A stretch of DNA of 64,000 nucleotides from Geminicoccus sp036263595 (GCF_036263595.1 NZ_DATAGQ010000110.1:3960-67959), one strand, 5' to 3'. Shown: positions 42,429-52,415, counted from the stretch's first letter. Made by a program: numbers and translations. Notes: a model not told the origin generated them from the letters alone.

Positions 42429-43532
42429 TCAGGCTGCCTGCTGCACACGGTTGCTGAAGCGCGCATTGCCAAGGCCTGTACCGACCGTCAGCGCTCCCCA
42501 ATGGCGGACATCCCGCATGCGATGCGCCTCGCTCAGGCCCTGCACCACGGCGTCATTGTGGACGACGATGTGGGGCCGGCGACCTGCAATGTCGGGCAGC
42601 GCCTCTTGCAGCCGCGCCGGCAGGTTGAACCCAGCTCCTTCCCATCCGCCGCCTGGCAGGTTCTGGCCGCCACGCTCGATCGTTCCATCTGCCGAGATGA
42701 CGCCCGGGCAGCCGATGCCGACAAACGGAGCCAAGCGCAGCCTCTCCTGGTCTGCCTGCCCAGCAAGGCCACGCAGCATCTCTGCCAGTCGGGCGACGGC
42801 ATCGTTCCGGTCGGGGTGCTCGTCGGCGTGGCGCCAGCGTTCTGAGGCGAGCACCCGCGCGCCAGACCCATCCTGGGCCGGCCCCAGGCCTATCAGGCCT
42901 ACACGCATGTTGGTGCCGCCGATGTCGACGGCGAGGATGGCGTTGCGCCCCTCCAGGACAGCTGGCGGGGCCAGATGGACCGCCCCGCACAGTCCTGCCT
43001 CGTCTGGATGACGGGACACCGGGGTTATCTGGATCGGCTCCCCTTGTGCCTTGAGCAGGATGCCGACACGGCCGATCGCCATCAGGCCGACCCGCGCCTC
43101 CAGAAAGCCGCCACCCACTGCAATCCGTTCGGTACCTTGCCAGGCGGGCAGGCGCAGGAAGCGGCGCACGACGCCAGCCATCTCGTGGGCAAATTCCTCG
43201 ATGGCCGAATGCACAAGGCCGGCTGCTTCCGGGTCCTCATCCGCTGCTTGCAGCAGATCGTCCAGTTCGCCCCGATCGATCTGGTGGGTCGGTGTGCCCT
43301 CGCCCACCGTACCTTCCAACGGATCCACGCCATTGTTGCCGCGGCGAACACGTACCCGCCAATCTTCCAGCATCGCGATGAAGGATCGATTGCTGGCGCG
43401 ATCGCCAAGGAAGCCCTTGCCGGTCGGATCTTCCAACTCGGCATTGTAGGTGTCGACACGAACCAGGCGCAGGTCCTTGGCGCCATGTTGCGGATCTGCG
43501 TTGAACCGCCTTGGCGCAGCATCCTGCGTCAT
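42429..43532 (-). CDS. ROK family sugar kinase-like protein
   Basis: 367 residues. The C-terminal half is an ASKHA/ROK kinase domain: ILAVDIGGTNMRVGLIGLG (phosphate-1 motif), VGIGCPGVISADGTIERGGQNLPGG, then VVHNDAVVQGLSEA with the catalytic aspartate, and ALTVGTGLGNARF. The N-terminal 150 residues lack the usual HTH and are not familiar to me. The cysteine-rich zinc loop typical of many ROK proteins is not evident. GAGGGAG precedes ATG 43532. Substrate unknown; glucose-like sugars are usual for the family. Confidence 0.82.
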   Translation of the reverse strand: MTQDAAPRRFNADPQHGAKDLRLVRVDTYNAELEDPTGKGFLGDRASNRSFIAMLEDWRVRVRRGNNGVDPLEGTVGEGTPTHQIDRGELDDLLQAADEDPEAAGLVHSAIEEFAHEMAGVVRRFLRLPAWQGTERIAVGGGFLEARVGLMAIGRVGILLKAQGEPIQITPVSRHPDEAGLCGAVHLAPPAVLEGRNAILAVDIGGTNMRVGLIGLGPAQDGSGARVLASERWRHADEHPDRNDAVARLAEMLRGLAGQADQERLRLAPFVGIGCPGVISADGTIERGGQNLPGGGWEGAGFNLPARLQEALPDIAGRRPHIVVHNDAVVQGLSEAHRMRDVRHWGALTVGTGLGNARFSNRVQQAA

Positions 43533-43955
43533 TCCACTCCCTCACTCGATCTGTGCGTGGCGCGTCCTGAACAAATAGGGTCGGCGGAAGTTTCTCAAGG
43601 GCGGCCGCCTGGACGACCTGCCGACATGGCAGCGGATGATCGCTCGCTGCCAGGCCTGCCGCGGCCGCCTCATCATGGGGTGCGCTATGCCAGGATCCTG
43701 GCTATCCGGCCGGGCCCGGCGCAGGCCGGACCATGCGCTGACATGGCGCGTCTCCAGTCCCGTGGCGATGATTGCCGCCACGGATTGAGACCCGGCGATG
43801 CTGCTGCCGCGGCCTGGCCCGGTCAGCACGGCCTGGACGGATGCCCTGCCCTGCCGCCTTCTCGACCATACATGCCTCACATTGTAGAATTGCTCGGTCC
43901 ACGGCATCCACTCATGATTCCCTGGCCTCACACGTCATCCGGAGCGGGCAGGTCC
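43533..43955. other. intergenic region, no gene supported
   Basis: About 420 bases between the divergent ROK and monooxygenase genes. Frames are open by base composition only; I see no start with a ribosome binding site and no hairpin terminator. The two promoters must lie here, but I cannot place them. Confidence 0.5.
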
Positions 43956-45506
43956 ATGGTCGTCACATCGTCGGCTGAACGCGTCCTGATCGTGGGCGCC
44001 GGCCCGGCCGGCCTGTTCGCCGCGTGCGAGCTTGCCCGCCATGGCATCCCCACCCGCCTCGTGGAGCGCCGCGTCGACCCGCACCGAGAGGCGCGTGCCA
44101 CCGCGATCCAGCCGGCCGTGCTGGAGGTGCTGGGCCGGGCGGGCGTGCTGCAGCCGTTCCTGGATGCCGGCGTGCCCGTCCGGCGCGTGCGGGTCATAGG
44201 TCCCAACGGCGAGGAGATCGCCGCCAGCACGTTCGACGGGATCGGCTGCCTGCACGAGCACCAGTGCAGCCTCCCGCAATGGCGCACCGAGCAGATCCTG
44301 AACGACCATCTGGAGAAGCTTGGCGGCAGGGTCGAGCGCGGCGTGGAGGTGCTCGCCGTGGAGGACGCCGAGGTTGGCCTGACCGTGACCCTGCTCCATG
44401 CCGACGGTCGGACCGAGCAGGTCCCAGCGCAGTATGTCCTGGGTGCCGGCGGGGCGCACAGCATCACGCGGACGTCGATCCATGGCACGCTGGAAGGTGC
44501 CACCTATATCGGCGAGTTTGTCGCCGCCGACGTGCGCACGGACCTGCCGATCCCGCCCGAGGAAGCGCGGCTCTTCCTGGGCCCGCAGGGCCTGGTGCTG
44601 CTGGCCCCGCTTCCCGACCATCGCTGGATCATGTTCGTCGGGGTGGGCGAGGTCGCCGACACCCCGCCGGACGAAGCGCAGCTCGCTGCCCTGGTGAACC
44701 AGCGCCTCGGCCACGAGGCGGGCATCCATGACGCGCGCTGGATCAACTATTTCAGGATGCACAACCGCATCGCTCCTCGGCTTTCGGAGGGCCGCCGCTT
44801 CCTCCTGGGTGATGCCGGCCACCTGTCCAGCCCGCTCGCCGGCGAAGGGCTCAACAGCGCGCTCATGGATGCCGCCGACATCGCCTGGAAGCTGGCGCTC
44901 GTCCTCCAAGGTTCGGCCCGCCCGATCCTGCTCGACAGCTATGCCATCGAGCGCAGCCTCGCCGACCATCACGTGCTCGACGTCTCGGACCGGACCCACC
45001 GGCACGTCATGGATCTCCTGGCGATGCTGGCCCAGGGCCAGGTGCCCGAGCCCGACGCGCCGGACGCTGCCCGTGATCTCGCCGGCCAGCGCACCCGCGC
45101 CATGCTCGACGTCTCCTATGCCGGCAGCCCCCTAGTGGGCGACCACCCGCCGGGTGCCCGGTCGGCCGAGCCCGCACCAGGTTCCCGCTTCCCCGACCGG
45201 GCCAGGCTCGCGGGCACCCGTCACCATCTCCTGGTGTTCGGCACGGCCGACCTGGAGCCGCTGCGCCGGCGCTGGTCCGGATTGGTGGAGATCCTGGACG
45301 GCGCGGCGTCAGGCTTCGACGCCACCCGCGCCGGCGTTTCCGATGGTGGGGCCGTGCTGATCCGCCCGGACGGCATGATCGGCTTTCGCGCAAGCCCGGC
45401 CGATGGCCTCGGTCTGGCGGCGCTGGACGCGCATCTCGCCAGCTATCTCGTTCCCAAGGAACGGACAGCGGCCGCCATCGACCAGGATCAGGACCTGTTC
45501 ATTTGA
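43956..45506 (+). CDS. FAD-dependent aromatic monooxygenase (PheA/MhpA type)
   Basis: 516-residue flavoprotein hydroxylase. The FAD motif VLIVGAGPAGLFAACELARHGIPTRLVERR opens the protein. GD motif FLLGDAGHLSSPLAGEGLNSALMDAADIAWKLALVL and a C-terminal thioredoxin-like domain are typical of the phenol 2-monooxygenase/3-(3-hydroxyphenyl)propionate hydroxylase group. GGAGCGGG precedes ATG 43956; the frame stays open far upstream without conserved sequence. The precise aromatic substrate is unknown. Confidence 0.88.
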   Translation: MVVTSSAERVLIVGAGPAGLFAACELARHGIPTRLVERRVDPHREARATAIQPAVLEVLGRAGVLQPFLDAGVPVRRVRVIGPNGEEIAASTFDGIGCLHEHQCSLPQWRTEQILNDHLEKLGGRVERGVEVLAVEDAEVGLTVTLLHADGRTEQVPAQYVLGAGGAHSITRTSIHGTLEGATYIGEFVAADVRTDLPIPPEEARLFLGPQGLVLLAPLPDHRWIMFVGVGEVADTPPDEAQLAALVNQRLGHEAGIHDARWINYFRMHNRIAPRLSEGRRFLLGDAGHLSSPLAGEGLNSALMDAADIAWKLALVLQGSARPILLDSYAIERSLADHHVLDVSDRTHRHVMDLLAMLAQGQVPEPDAPDAARDLAGQRTRAMLDVSYAGSPLVGDHPPGARSAEPAPGSRFPDRARLAGTRHHLLVFGTADLEPLRRRWSGLVEILDGAASGFDATRAGVSDGGAVLIRPDGMIGFRASPADGLGLAALDAHLASYLVPKERTAAAIDQDQDLFI

Positions 45507-45545
45507 TGCGAGGGGGTGGTTGGTTTGCTATCGGAGGAGGTTCTG

Positions 45546-45692
45546 ATGGCCCGTCTGTTCTTGTCGAGCGGAAGTCGAGTGCTCACCGAAGGCCTGCCGG
45601 GCGACCATCGCATCACCCGCCTGACGCCGTCGCACCTGCCGCCGGCCAGGGGCTTTCTGGCCGACAAAGGCGACGTCGCCGACTGGCGCTGA
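45546..45692 (+). CDS. putative 48-residue protein
   Basis: Small ORF beginning MARLFLSSGSRVLTEGLPGD and ending ADKGDVADWR, with an excellent GGAGGAGG seven bases before ATG 45546. It lies 39 bases after the monooxygenase stop and ends two bases before the convergent tetR stop. No recognised family. Ribosome binding site, spacing and operon position support translation; codon use is that of the host. Confidence 0.5.
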   Translation: MARLFLSSGSRVLTEGLPGDHRITRLTPSHLPPARGFLADKGDVADWR

Positions 45693-46289
45693 TCATGGGT
45701 CCTGGTCCTTGGCGGCGGCATGCCCCCTGTGCTCGCGGCTCTGCCGATCTGACAGGATGGCGCTTGCGATGACATCGAAGAGACGATTGGCGCGCGGCGC
45801 GAGCGACGGTTGGTCGTTGAGCCATGCAAGTGCTCCGACTAGTGCGAACAGGTCGACGCCATCGATGTCGGTCCGCGCCATGCTCTCGGCCTGCGCACGG
45901 GACAGGAGCCGCGTGCCGGCCGCGCGCATCGTGACGCAGGATGCATGGAGGGCGGACTCTGGATCAGCGATGGCAGCCACCATCGAGGCAATGGCACCAC
46001 TGTAGGCATGTGCGACGGCGACTGCCTCGCGTAGCCACGACACCAGAGCCTGGTCGGGCGAGCCCGACATTTCGAGTTCGCTCGCCCTTGCCGTCAGCTC
46101 GTCGAAGCTCGCGCGGAGCAAGGCCTCGAGCAACGCCTCCCGCGTCGGGAAGTGACGGTACAACGTGCCGAGGCCGACGCCGGCTCTGCGGGCGACATCG
46201 CGCAGCGATGCGTCGGCGCCTTGTTCGGCCACGACCTCGCGCGCGGCCGCGAGTAGCTGGTCATGGTTCTTTTTCGCGTCGGCTCGCAT
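45693..46289 (-). CDS. TetR family regulator
   Basis: 198 residues. The N-terminal HTH (LLAAAREVVAEQGADASLRDVARRAGVGLGTLYRHFPTREALLEALL, residues 11–58) is followed by a helical ligand-binding domain of the SbtR-like type. It is divergent from the quinone oxidoreductase, whose promoter region contains a long inverted repeat, so it probably represses that gene in response to an electrophile or aromatic compound. Confidence 0.9.
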   Translation of the reverse strand: MRADAKKNHDQLLAAAREVVAEQGADASLRDVARRAGVGLGTLYRHFPTREALLEALLRASFDELTARASELEMSGSPDQALVSWLREAVAVAHAYSGAIASMVAAIADPESALHASCVTMRAAGTRLLSRAQAESMARTDIDGVDLFALVGALAWLNDQPSLAPRANRLFDVIASAILSDRQSREHRGHAAAKDQDP

Positions 46290-46298
46290 CGGCCCAAC

Positions 46299-46342
46299 TT
46301 GACAAACGGAGCGGTGATCCGAATATCCGGAATAGCGCTCCG
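46299..46342 (+). promoter_or_regulatory. promoter and putative TetR operator
   Basis: TTGACA at 46299–46304, 17 bases, then AATATC at 46322–46327 resembles a sigma-70 promoter toward the oxidoreductase. An inverted repeat CGGAGCG (46307–46313) and CGCTCCG (46336–46342) overlaps it, a suitable TetR operator. Confidence 0.5.
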
Positions 46343-46377
46343 CTTATGATAGTGGATTTGCCTTGAAGGAGAAAGCG

Positions 46378-47385
46378 ATGCCGACGAACACGATGAACGC
46401 GATCCGGCTCCACGCGTTCGGTGGCCCCGAGGTGCTGCGTTACGAGGAGGTGCCGCTTCCCGAGCTGAGGCCGGGCGAGGTATTGGTCCGCGTTCACGCC
46501 GTCGGCATCAATCCTCCCGACTGGTACCTGCGCGACGGGTACAAGGCAGTTCCCGGGTTCAAGCCGCCGGTCACCTTGCCCGTCATCCCGGGATCGGACG
46601 TGTCGGGCGTCGTCGAGGCTGTCGCGGAGGATGTGCAGAGCTTCGTCGCCGGCGATGAGGTCTTCGGCATGGTTCGCTTTCCCAGCTTCGGGGACAGCGC
46701 TGCCTATGCCGAGTACGTCGCCGCACCTGCGTCGGACCTGGCACGCAAGCCGGCCGGCATCGATCACGTGCACGCCGCAGGCGCGCCGATGTCAGGTCTC
46801 ACTGCGTGGCAGTTCCTGATCGAGCTTGGGCACAACGAACCGAACCCGTTTCAATCGGAGTCGCATCGTCCGGTGCCGCTCGACGGCAGGACGGTGCTCG
46901 TCAACGGTGCCGCGGGCGGCCTCGGGCACGTCGCGGTCCAGCTGGCGAAGTGGAAGGGTGCACACGTCATCGCCGTGGCATCCGGCGCGCAGGAAGCCTT
47001 CCTGCGCGAGATCGGCGCCGACGCGTTCATCGACTACACCAGGAGCCCTCCCGAGGACGTGGCGCATGACGTTGATCTCGTCCTCGATACCCTCGGCGGC
47101 CCCACCACCGGTCGTTTCCTGCGCACGCTCAAGCGTGGCGGCGCCTTGTTCCCGGTGTTCTTGGGCTTCTCCGATGCTGAGGAGGCGGCGAAGCTGGGCA
47201 TCACCGTCTCGATGACCCAGGTGCGCTCGAATGGCGCGCAGCTCACGGAACTTGGGCGCTTGCTCGATGCAGGCACGGTCCGCGTCGCCATCGACAGCAC
47301 CTATCCGCTCGCGGATGCTCGAAGGGCGCACGAGCGGGCTGCCCGCGGGCACATCCAGGGCAAGATCGCACTGACGGTCGCGTGA
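46378..47385 (+). CDS. NADPH:quinone oxidoreductase-like enzyme
   Basis: 335-residue zinc-free medium-chain oxidoreductase. The N-terminal GroES-like domain (IRLHAFGGPEVLRYEEVPLPELRPGEVLVRVHAVGINPPDWYLRDG) and nucleotide motif VLVNGAAGGLGHVAVQLAKWKG are typical of QOR1-type enzymes that reduce quinones or alkenals. AAGGAG lies nine bases before ATG 46378. It is divergent from tetR. Confidence 0.92.
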   Translation: MPTNTMNAIRLHAFGGPEVLRYEEVPLPELRPGEVLVRVHAVGINPPDWYLRDGYKAVPGFKPPVTLPVIPGSDVSGVVEAVAEDVQSFVAGDEVFGMVRFPSFGDSAAYAEYVAAPASDLARKPAGIDHVHAAGAPMSGLTAWQFLIELGHNEPNPFQSESHRPVPLDGRTVLVNGAAGGLGHVAVQLAKWKGAHVIAVASGAQEAFLREIGADAFIDYTRSPPEDVAHDVDLVLDTLGGPTTGRFLRTLKRGGALFPVFLGFSDAEEAAKLGITVSMTQVRSNGAQLTELGRLLDAGTVRVAIDSTYPLADARRAHERAARGHIQGKIALTVA

Positions 47386-47640
47386 CGACGAACAATCGAA
47401 CGATCAAGGAAGAAGCCTGCACCTCATCCCGGAATGACAGGCCCAGGGCCTTGCTCGTGCCGCCAAGGCCGCAGAGCGGATGGCGCTGGCAGCCTGCCTG
47501 ACGATCGGTACCCGCCGTTGACCTCGTGAAGCCGCAAGATATAGTCAACTGCCAATAGCACGGCACCATGGTCTGCCGCACCGCGGCGCGAATGTCTTGC
47601 AGAAGTGCCGGTGGCCAAGAACGATCAGACAGGGAGAGCA
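47386..47640. other. intergenic region, no gene supported
   Basis: 255 bases ahead of the TRAP operon. AGGGAGAG lies just before dctP. No ORF with support, no terminator recognised after the oxidoreductase. Confidence 0.5.
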
Positions 47641-48660
47641 ATGATGAAGATGACCAGGACACTGGCCAGGATGAGTTTGGCCTGTCTGGCCGGCGTCGCC
47701 GGCTTCGCGGTCAACGGCATGGTTGCCAGCACGGCGTCCGCCGACATCACGCTCGTCGGTGCCAGCCAGTTCGACGAAAACCACGCCTTCACCAGGACGA
47801 TGCGCAAGTTCGAGGAGCTGGTGAACGCCTGCTATACCGACGAGCCGATCGTCTGGGAAATGCACCTCAACTCGGAGCTCGGCCTCGAGAAGGACTATGT
47901 CGCCTTCATGAACCAGGGGCTGTCGGTGGACTATGCGGTGGCCTCGCCCGCGCACATGTCCACCTTCTCGAAGATGGCGCCGTTGATGGACATGCCCTTC
48001 CTGTTCCGCGACGAGGATCATTGGCGCAAGGTGCTGGACGCCGACGCGTTGAAGCCCGTTGCCGACGACATCCTGGAAAAGGCCGACATCCGCCTTCTCG
48101 GCTATGCCGGCGGCGGGACGCGCAACATCTTCGCGACCGAACCGCTGACGACCATGGAGGACCTGAAGGGCCTGCCGATCCGCATGCAGGGCGCGCCGAT
48201 CTGGACCAGCGTGTTCGACGCGCTGGGCGCGGCACCCACGGTGATCGCCTATAACGAGGTGTATAACGGCATCCAGACGGGCGTCATCAAGGCCGGCGAG
48301 AACGAGGCGGCCGGGGTCGAGCAGATGAAGTTCTACGAGGTGGGGCCGCATCTTGCCCTCACCAAGCACGCCATCACCATTCGACCGCTGTTCATCTCCA
48401 ACAAGACCTATCAGCGCCTGCCGGAGAAGCTGCAGCAATGCGTCGACCAGGCAGGCCCCGAGGCCGGCAAGTTCGGCCGTGAGGCAGAGAGCAAGGAGGA
48501 CGCGGCCAAGGTGCAGGCCATGGTGGAGAAGGGATGGCTCACGACCCACGAGTTCACCGAGCGCGACAAGATGCTGGAACTCGCCACCCCCGTGCTGGAA
48601 ACCTATGCCGAGGAGCTCGGTGCTACCGACGTGCTGAAGGCGGTGCAGGGCATCAACTGA
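47641..48660 (+). CDS. TRAP transporter solute-binding protein
   Basis: 339-residue DctP-type periplasmic receptor. The signal peptide SLACLAGVAGFAVNGMVASTASA is cleaved near SA-DI. It contains LGYAGGGTRNIFATEPLTTMEDLKGLPIRMQGAPIWTSVFDALGAAPTVIAYNEVYNGIQTGVI, where the arginine (RMQG) normally binds the carboxylate of the ligand. An organic acid is the likely substrate. ATG 47641 follows AGGGAGAGC. Confidence 0.93.
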   Translation: MMKMTRTLARMSLACLAGVAGFAVNGMVASTASADITLVGASQFDENHAFTRTMRKFEELVNACYTDEPIVWEMHLNSELGLEKDYVAFMNQGLSVDYAVASPAHMSTFSKMAPLMDMPFLFRDEDHWRKVLDADALKPVADDILEKADIRLLGYAGGGTRNIFATEPLTTMEDLKGLPIRMQGAPIWTSVFDALGAAPTVIAYNEVYNGIQTGVIKAGENEAAGVEQMKFYEVGPHLALTKHAITIRPLFISNKTYQRLPEKLQQCVDQAGPEAGKFGREAESKEDAAKVQAMVEKGWLTTHEFTERDKMLELATPVLETYAEELGATDVLKAVQGIN

Positions 48661-48753
48661 GCCGGCACCGCTGAGACCGGCGGGGCCGGCCCAGTCCTCG
48701 CCCGGTCGCTTCCCCGCCAGATCCCGCCTTTCCTTCAGCCCACGGGAGCAGTC

Positions 48754-49236
48754 ATGACCCGCGTGCTCGACGCCGTCCATTTCGCGCTGAAGCTGGCGCT
48801 GGGGCTGCTCATCGCCGGCCTGCTCGTCCCGGTGACAATGCAGGTCCTGGCCCGCTTCATCGACGTCGTACCGCGCTATATCTGGACCGAGGAGATCGCC
48901 CGGTTCTGCTTTGTCTGGATGATCATGGTCGGGGCCATGTGTGCCGTGCGCGACGGCACGCATTTCGACCTCGAGGTGCTGCCGGAATCGGCCAACCCCA
49001 AGGTCGAGGCGGCCAAGCGGATCTTCGTCCACCTGATGATGTTCATCGTCGCGATGATCTTCATCTGGTACGGCTGGCAGTTCCTTCTGTTCGGCTGGCA
49101 CCAGACCTCGGAGATCGCCGAGCTGCCGATGAACTGGATCTTCGTCGCCTGGCCGTTGACCGGCGTCGTCACCGTGCTGTTCCTGGTCGAGAAGATCATG
49201 AAGGAGTCGGCCATCTTCAAAGGTGCAGCAGAATGA
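48754..49236 (+). CDS. TRAP transporter small permease
   Basis: 160-residue DctQ-type four-helix membrane protein, with RYIWTEEIARFCFVWMIMVGAMCAVRDGTHFDLEVLP, the family core. Its stop overlaps the start of the large permease as ATGA at 49233–49236. Confidence 0.92.
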   Translation: MTRVLDAVHFALKLALGLLIAGLLVPVTMQVLARFIDVVPRYIWTEEIARFCFVWMIMVGAMCAVRDGTHFDLEVLPESANPKVEAAKRIFVHLMMFIVAMIFIWYGWQFLLFGWHQTSEIAELPMNWIFVAWPLTGVVTVLFLVEKIMKESAIFKGAAE

Positions 49237-50536
49237 CGCCTGGTCTCGTCGCGGCCATCCTGTTCGGCCTTCTGTTCGTGCTCATCGTGCTGCGCGTCCC
49301 CGTCGCCTTCGCCCTCATCCTGGCATGCATGCCGATCTTCTTCCTGGAGCCGCGCCTGACGCCCATCCTGGTCCTGCAGGAGATGTTCCGCTCCTACAAT
49401 TCCTTTGTGCTGCTGGCCGTGCCCTTCTTTCTTCTCGCCGCCAACCTGATGAATGCGGCCGGCATCACCGACCGGCTGATCCGCCTGTCGCGCGCCATGG
49501 TCGGCCATCTGCCGGGCGGCCTGGGCCACGTGAACGTCGTGGTGTCGATGTTCTTTGCCGGTATCTCGGGCAGCTCCACGGCCGATGCCGCCGGCATCGG
49601 CTCCCTGCTGATCCCGCAGATGAAGAAGGAAGGCTTCTCCTCCTCGTTCTCGGTGGCGGTGACGGCCTGTTCCTCCGTCATGGGCGTCATCATCCCGCCC
49701 TCCATTCTCATGGTCGTCTGGGGCGGCCTGATGTCGATCTCCATCGGCGGGCTGTTCATCGCCGGCATCATTCCCGGCATCCTGATCGGGCTGGCGCAGA
49801 TGGTCGCGGTCTACGTCTATGCACGCCGCCACGGCATGGGGCTGCACGACCGCGCCACGCCGCGCGAGTTCGGGTCGGCTCTGCTCAGCGCCGTCTTGGC
49901 GCTGCTGACGCCCGTGATCATCGTGGGCGGGATCGTGGGCGGGTTCTTCACGCCGACGGAGGCCTCGGTGGTGGCGGCGCTCTATGCGCTGGTGCTCGGT
50001 CTGGTCGTCTATCGGACAGTGAGGCCCCGAGAGCTGGCGAACGTCTTCTACGACACCGGCCGGTTCGCAGCGATCGCCCTGTTCTGCATCGGCACCGCGA
50101 GCGCGTTCGGCTGGACGCTCGCCTATTTCAAGATCCCGGCCGCCCTGGTCGCCTATGTGCAGGTCATGGATCTCGGCGTGACCGAAATGGGCTTGGCCGT
50201 GGCCATCGCGTTCCTGATCATCGGCTGCTTCATCGACGCGATTCCGGCCATCATCATCCTCGGCACCGTGCTGTTCCCGGTGACCCAGGAAGTCGGCATG
50301 CATCCGATCATTTCGCGATGATCGGCATCATCAGCCTGGCCTTCGGCCTGATGACTCCACCCTACGGGCTCTGCCTTCTCATCTCCTGCTCGATCGGCGG
50401 CATCTCGGTGAAGGCGGCCATGCGCGACGTGGCGCTCATCCTCCTGCCGATGTTGGCGATCCTGGCGCTCGTGGTCTTCTTTCCGGTCATCTCGCTGGGC
50501 CTGCCTCGCCTGATGATGCCGCAGTTCGTGAACTGA
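49233..50536 (+). pseudogene. TRAP transporter large permease with a one-base deletion
   Basis: DctM-type permease (about 434 residues if intact). The first frame runs from ATG 49233 through FFAGISGSSTADAAGIGSLLIPQM and FFTPTEASVVAALYAL to VTQEVGMHPIISR and a TGA at 50319–50321. The conserved continuation HFAMIGIISLAFGLMTPPYGLCLLI is in another frame. Adding one C at about 50309–50310 restores HPIHFAMIG, the family sequence. The lost part is the last helices of the transport domain, so the importer should be inactive if the deletion is real. Confidence 0.88.
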
Positions 50537-51358
50537 CCCGGCGGGGCCGTTCGCTCCGGTCCGATGGCGGCAGTTCCACTGATCGACATGCATCCCCTTG
50601 CGATCCGGTTGCACCAGGAGAGCATGACGGCGCTGGCCAAGGGCTATGGCGTCAGCCCAACCCGATACAGGGGTGGTGCCGTGCGGCAGACGACGACGGG
50701 CGCGCGCACGGAAGCAAAAAGAAATCCAAGCCACTGTGTTGACGTTGCGGGAAGAGACGATCATCGTCATCTTCCGCCGGCGTAGCCTGCTGCCGCTGAA
50801 CGACTGCCTCTACACGCGAAGCCCGATGGCATCAGCCGTCTGCAAGGTCGAGGGCGGCAGGCCTGCAAGAAGCGCTTTGCCAGCTATCGACGGTTTATGC
50901 CTGGCAGGTTCTGCTGCCGGCCGATTCGCCGATGGATGGTGAAGTTGCTCTACGCGTAGGAACTGTCGGCCCGCCGCCGTCTTTTCTTGTGGCGTAGCGG
51001 TCGGCCCCAGGGCCCTGAATGTGCTGGCGGACGGGACGCATCTGCGATGCTTGCCTGTGCTGCGAGATCCTTCTGCGATGGCCAGCACATGCCATCGTGA
51101 TGCGCGCAGCTTCAAAGCGCGATCAGTACGAGTTTCGGTCCAGTTGGCGTCTTGAGCGATAACGCTCAAGACATGCATTCGGTCGACATGCGCCTCTGAC
51201 AAGCTGAGTGATCAAATCGGCCGCAGACCTTCTGCCGGCAAAGATCCGCTTGAGCCGGATGCCTCCGGACCAGTTCAGCACAAGTATTTCACGCACAAGG
51301 GAGTAAATAGATTTCAAATTGATCTGCGATATCTAGCGGAAGACGAGATAAAGCTGCC
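50537..51358. other. intergenic region with one hairpin, no gene supported
   Basis: About 820 bases after the TRAP operon. Short open frames have no ribosome binding site or recognisable protein. At 51149–51172 a perfect 10-bp stem, GTCTTGAGCG with its complement around ATAA, has no T tract. GC falls toward the right end, which may mark foreign DNA. Confidence 0.5.
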
Positions 51359-51634
51359 ATGAGCGACGAGATCATTGAAGCCATCAACGACGCGGCATGC
51401 CTGACATGGCTATGCTCAGCGGTGGCAGGCACGAAGCCGAAAGCATTCGACAAGCGATTGGACAGCGGCGATCCTGAGCTGCTGGCTTACATCGGCCGTC
51501 TATCCCAGGCATGGCGGCGACGTTGCGGTGGAACCTATCCGCATGGGATCGCCATCTACGCGCGGCAGAACCTCGATGTTGAGACGCTGCAACCGCCGCC
51601 GGACAAGCTGCTATGCCAGTATTTCGGGATGTGA
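51359..51634 (+). CDS. hypothetical 91-residue protein
   Basis: MSDEIIEAINDAACLTWLCSAVAGT opens a mixed helical protein with four cysteines; no family recognised. The ribosome binding site is weak. Codon use looks coding but lower in GC than the host. It overlaps the left part of an open frame leading into the cupin gene and may be the 5' remnant of something larger. Confidence 0.35.
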   Translation: MSDEIIEAINDAACLTWLCSAVAGTKPKAFDKRLDSGDPELLAYIGRLSQAWRRRCGGTYPHGIAIYARQNLDVETLQPPPDKLLCQYFGM

Positions 51635-51870
51635 GACTGGCTGAAAACGGTGGTCTTGGTCCACAGTCGATAGCTGCATGGTTCCGGGAGGAGGTGGCGC
51701 GGGTTGATCTTGGAGATGGATGGATCGGCCTTTCAGGCATCACGGACGGCTGGAACGGTGTTCGCCATCGCAGCGCCTTGAACTGCTTGGCGAAAATGCA
51801 GGCGGCAACGAGCGGCGGGATGCGGGCTCCGGACCTGGGCACCATCCGGGACTGCCGAAAGGAGAAAAGT

Positions 51871-52335
51871 GTGACCGTCATCACCCCAGGCCAGATGGTC
51901 GTGGAGGAGAATTCGCCGGAAAGCCCCTGCGGCCCCAGCCGGAGCTTGTGGATCAGCGAGGCCGGCGGCCTCACCCAGTTCGGCGCCTTCATCGAGATCC
52001 TGCCGCCCGGCTCCCGCTCCTCGATCAGGCACTGGCACAGCTCGGAGGACGAGATGGTCTATGTCCTGGAGGGCGAGATCACGCTCATCGAGGGTGACAC
52101 CGAAACACGGCTGCACCCAGGCGACGCCGCGACCTTCCGCGCCGGCGAGGCGGTCGGCCACTACCTGGAGAACCACAGCCAGGCGCCGACCCGCTGCCTC
52201 GTGATGGGCACTCGCGCGCCTGTCGATACGATCACCTACCCGGACCACGACCGCATCTGCCACCGCGACCGCTCGCAGCCGGACGACCGCTGGACCGATG
52301 GACAGGGCCATCCGGCGTCCAGCCCCTACGGCTAG
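51871..52335 (+). CDS. cupin domain protein
   Basis: 154 residues from GTG 51871 with AAGGAG seven bases upstream. A single cupin barrel carries the metal motif SIRHWHSSEDEMVYVLEGEITLIEGDTETRLHPGDAATFRAGEAVGHYLENHS. Metal ligands H, H, E and the later H are present. Function unassigned; the convergent downstream gene is separated by a strong hairpin. Confidence 0.88.
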   Translation: MTVITPGQMVVEENSPESPCGPSRSLWISEAGGLTQFGAFIEILPPGSRSSIRHWHSSEDEMVYVLEGEITLIEGDTETRLHPGDAATFRAGEAVGHYLENHSQAPTRCLVMGTRAPVDTITYPDHDRICHRDRSQPDDRWTDGQGHPASSPYG

Positions 52336-52415
52336 CACCGCCTGCCCGTCTTGGCCTCCGTTGGAAGGCTTCCGGCGGACGGTTGCACAACCGAACCTGC
52401 GCGCAGGCCCAGGCA

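Noticed and set aside
42975..43955. Upstream extension of the monooxygenase frame to an 843-residue protein.
   Set aside because: The added 327 residues are antisense to the ROK gene or low-complexity, while ATG 43956 lies at the conserved FAD motif with a ribosome binding site.
47545..50303. Two long minus-strand frames opposite the TRAP transporter genes.
   Set aside because: They are His/Asp/Arg-rich mirror frames of DctP, DctQ and DctM.
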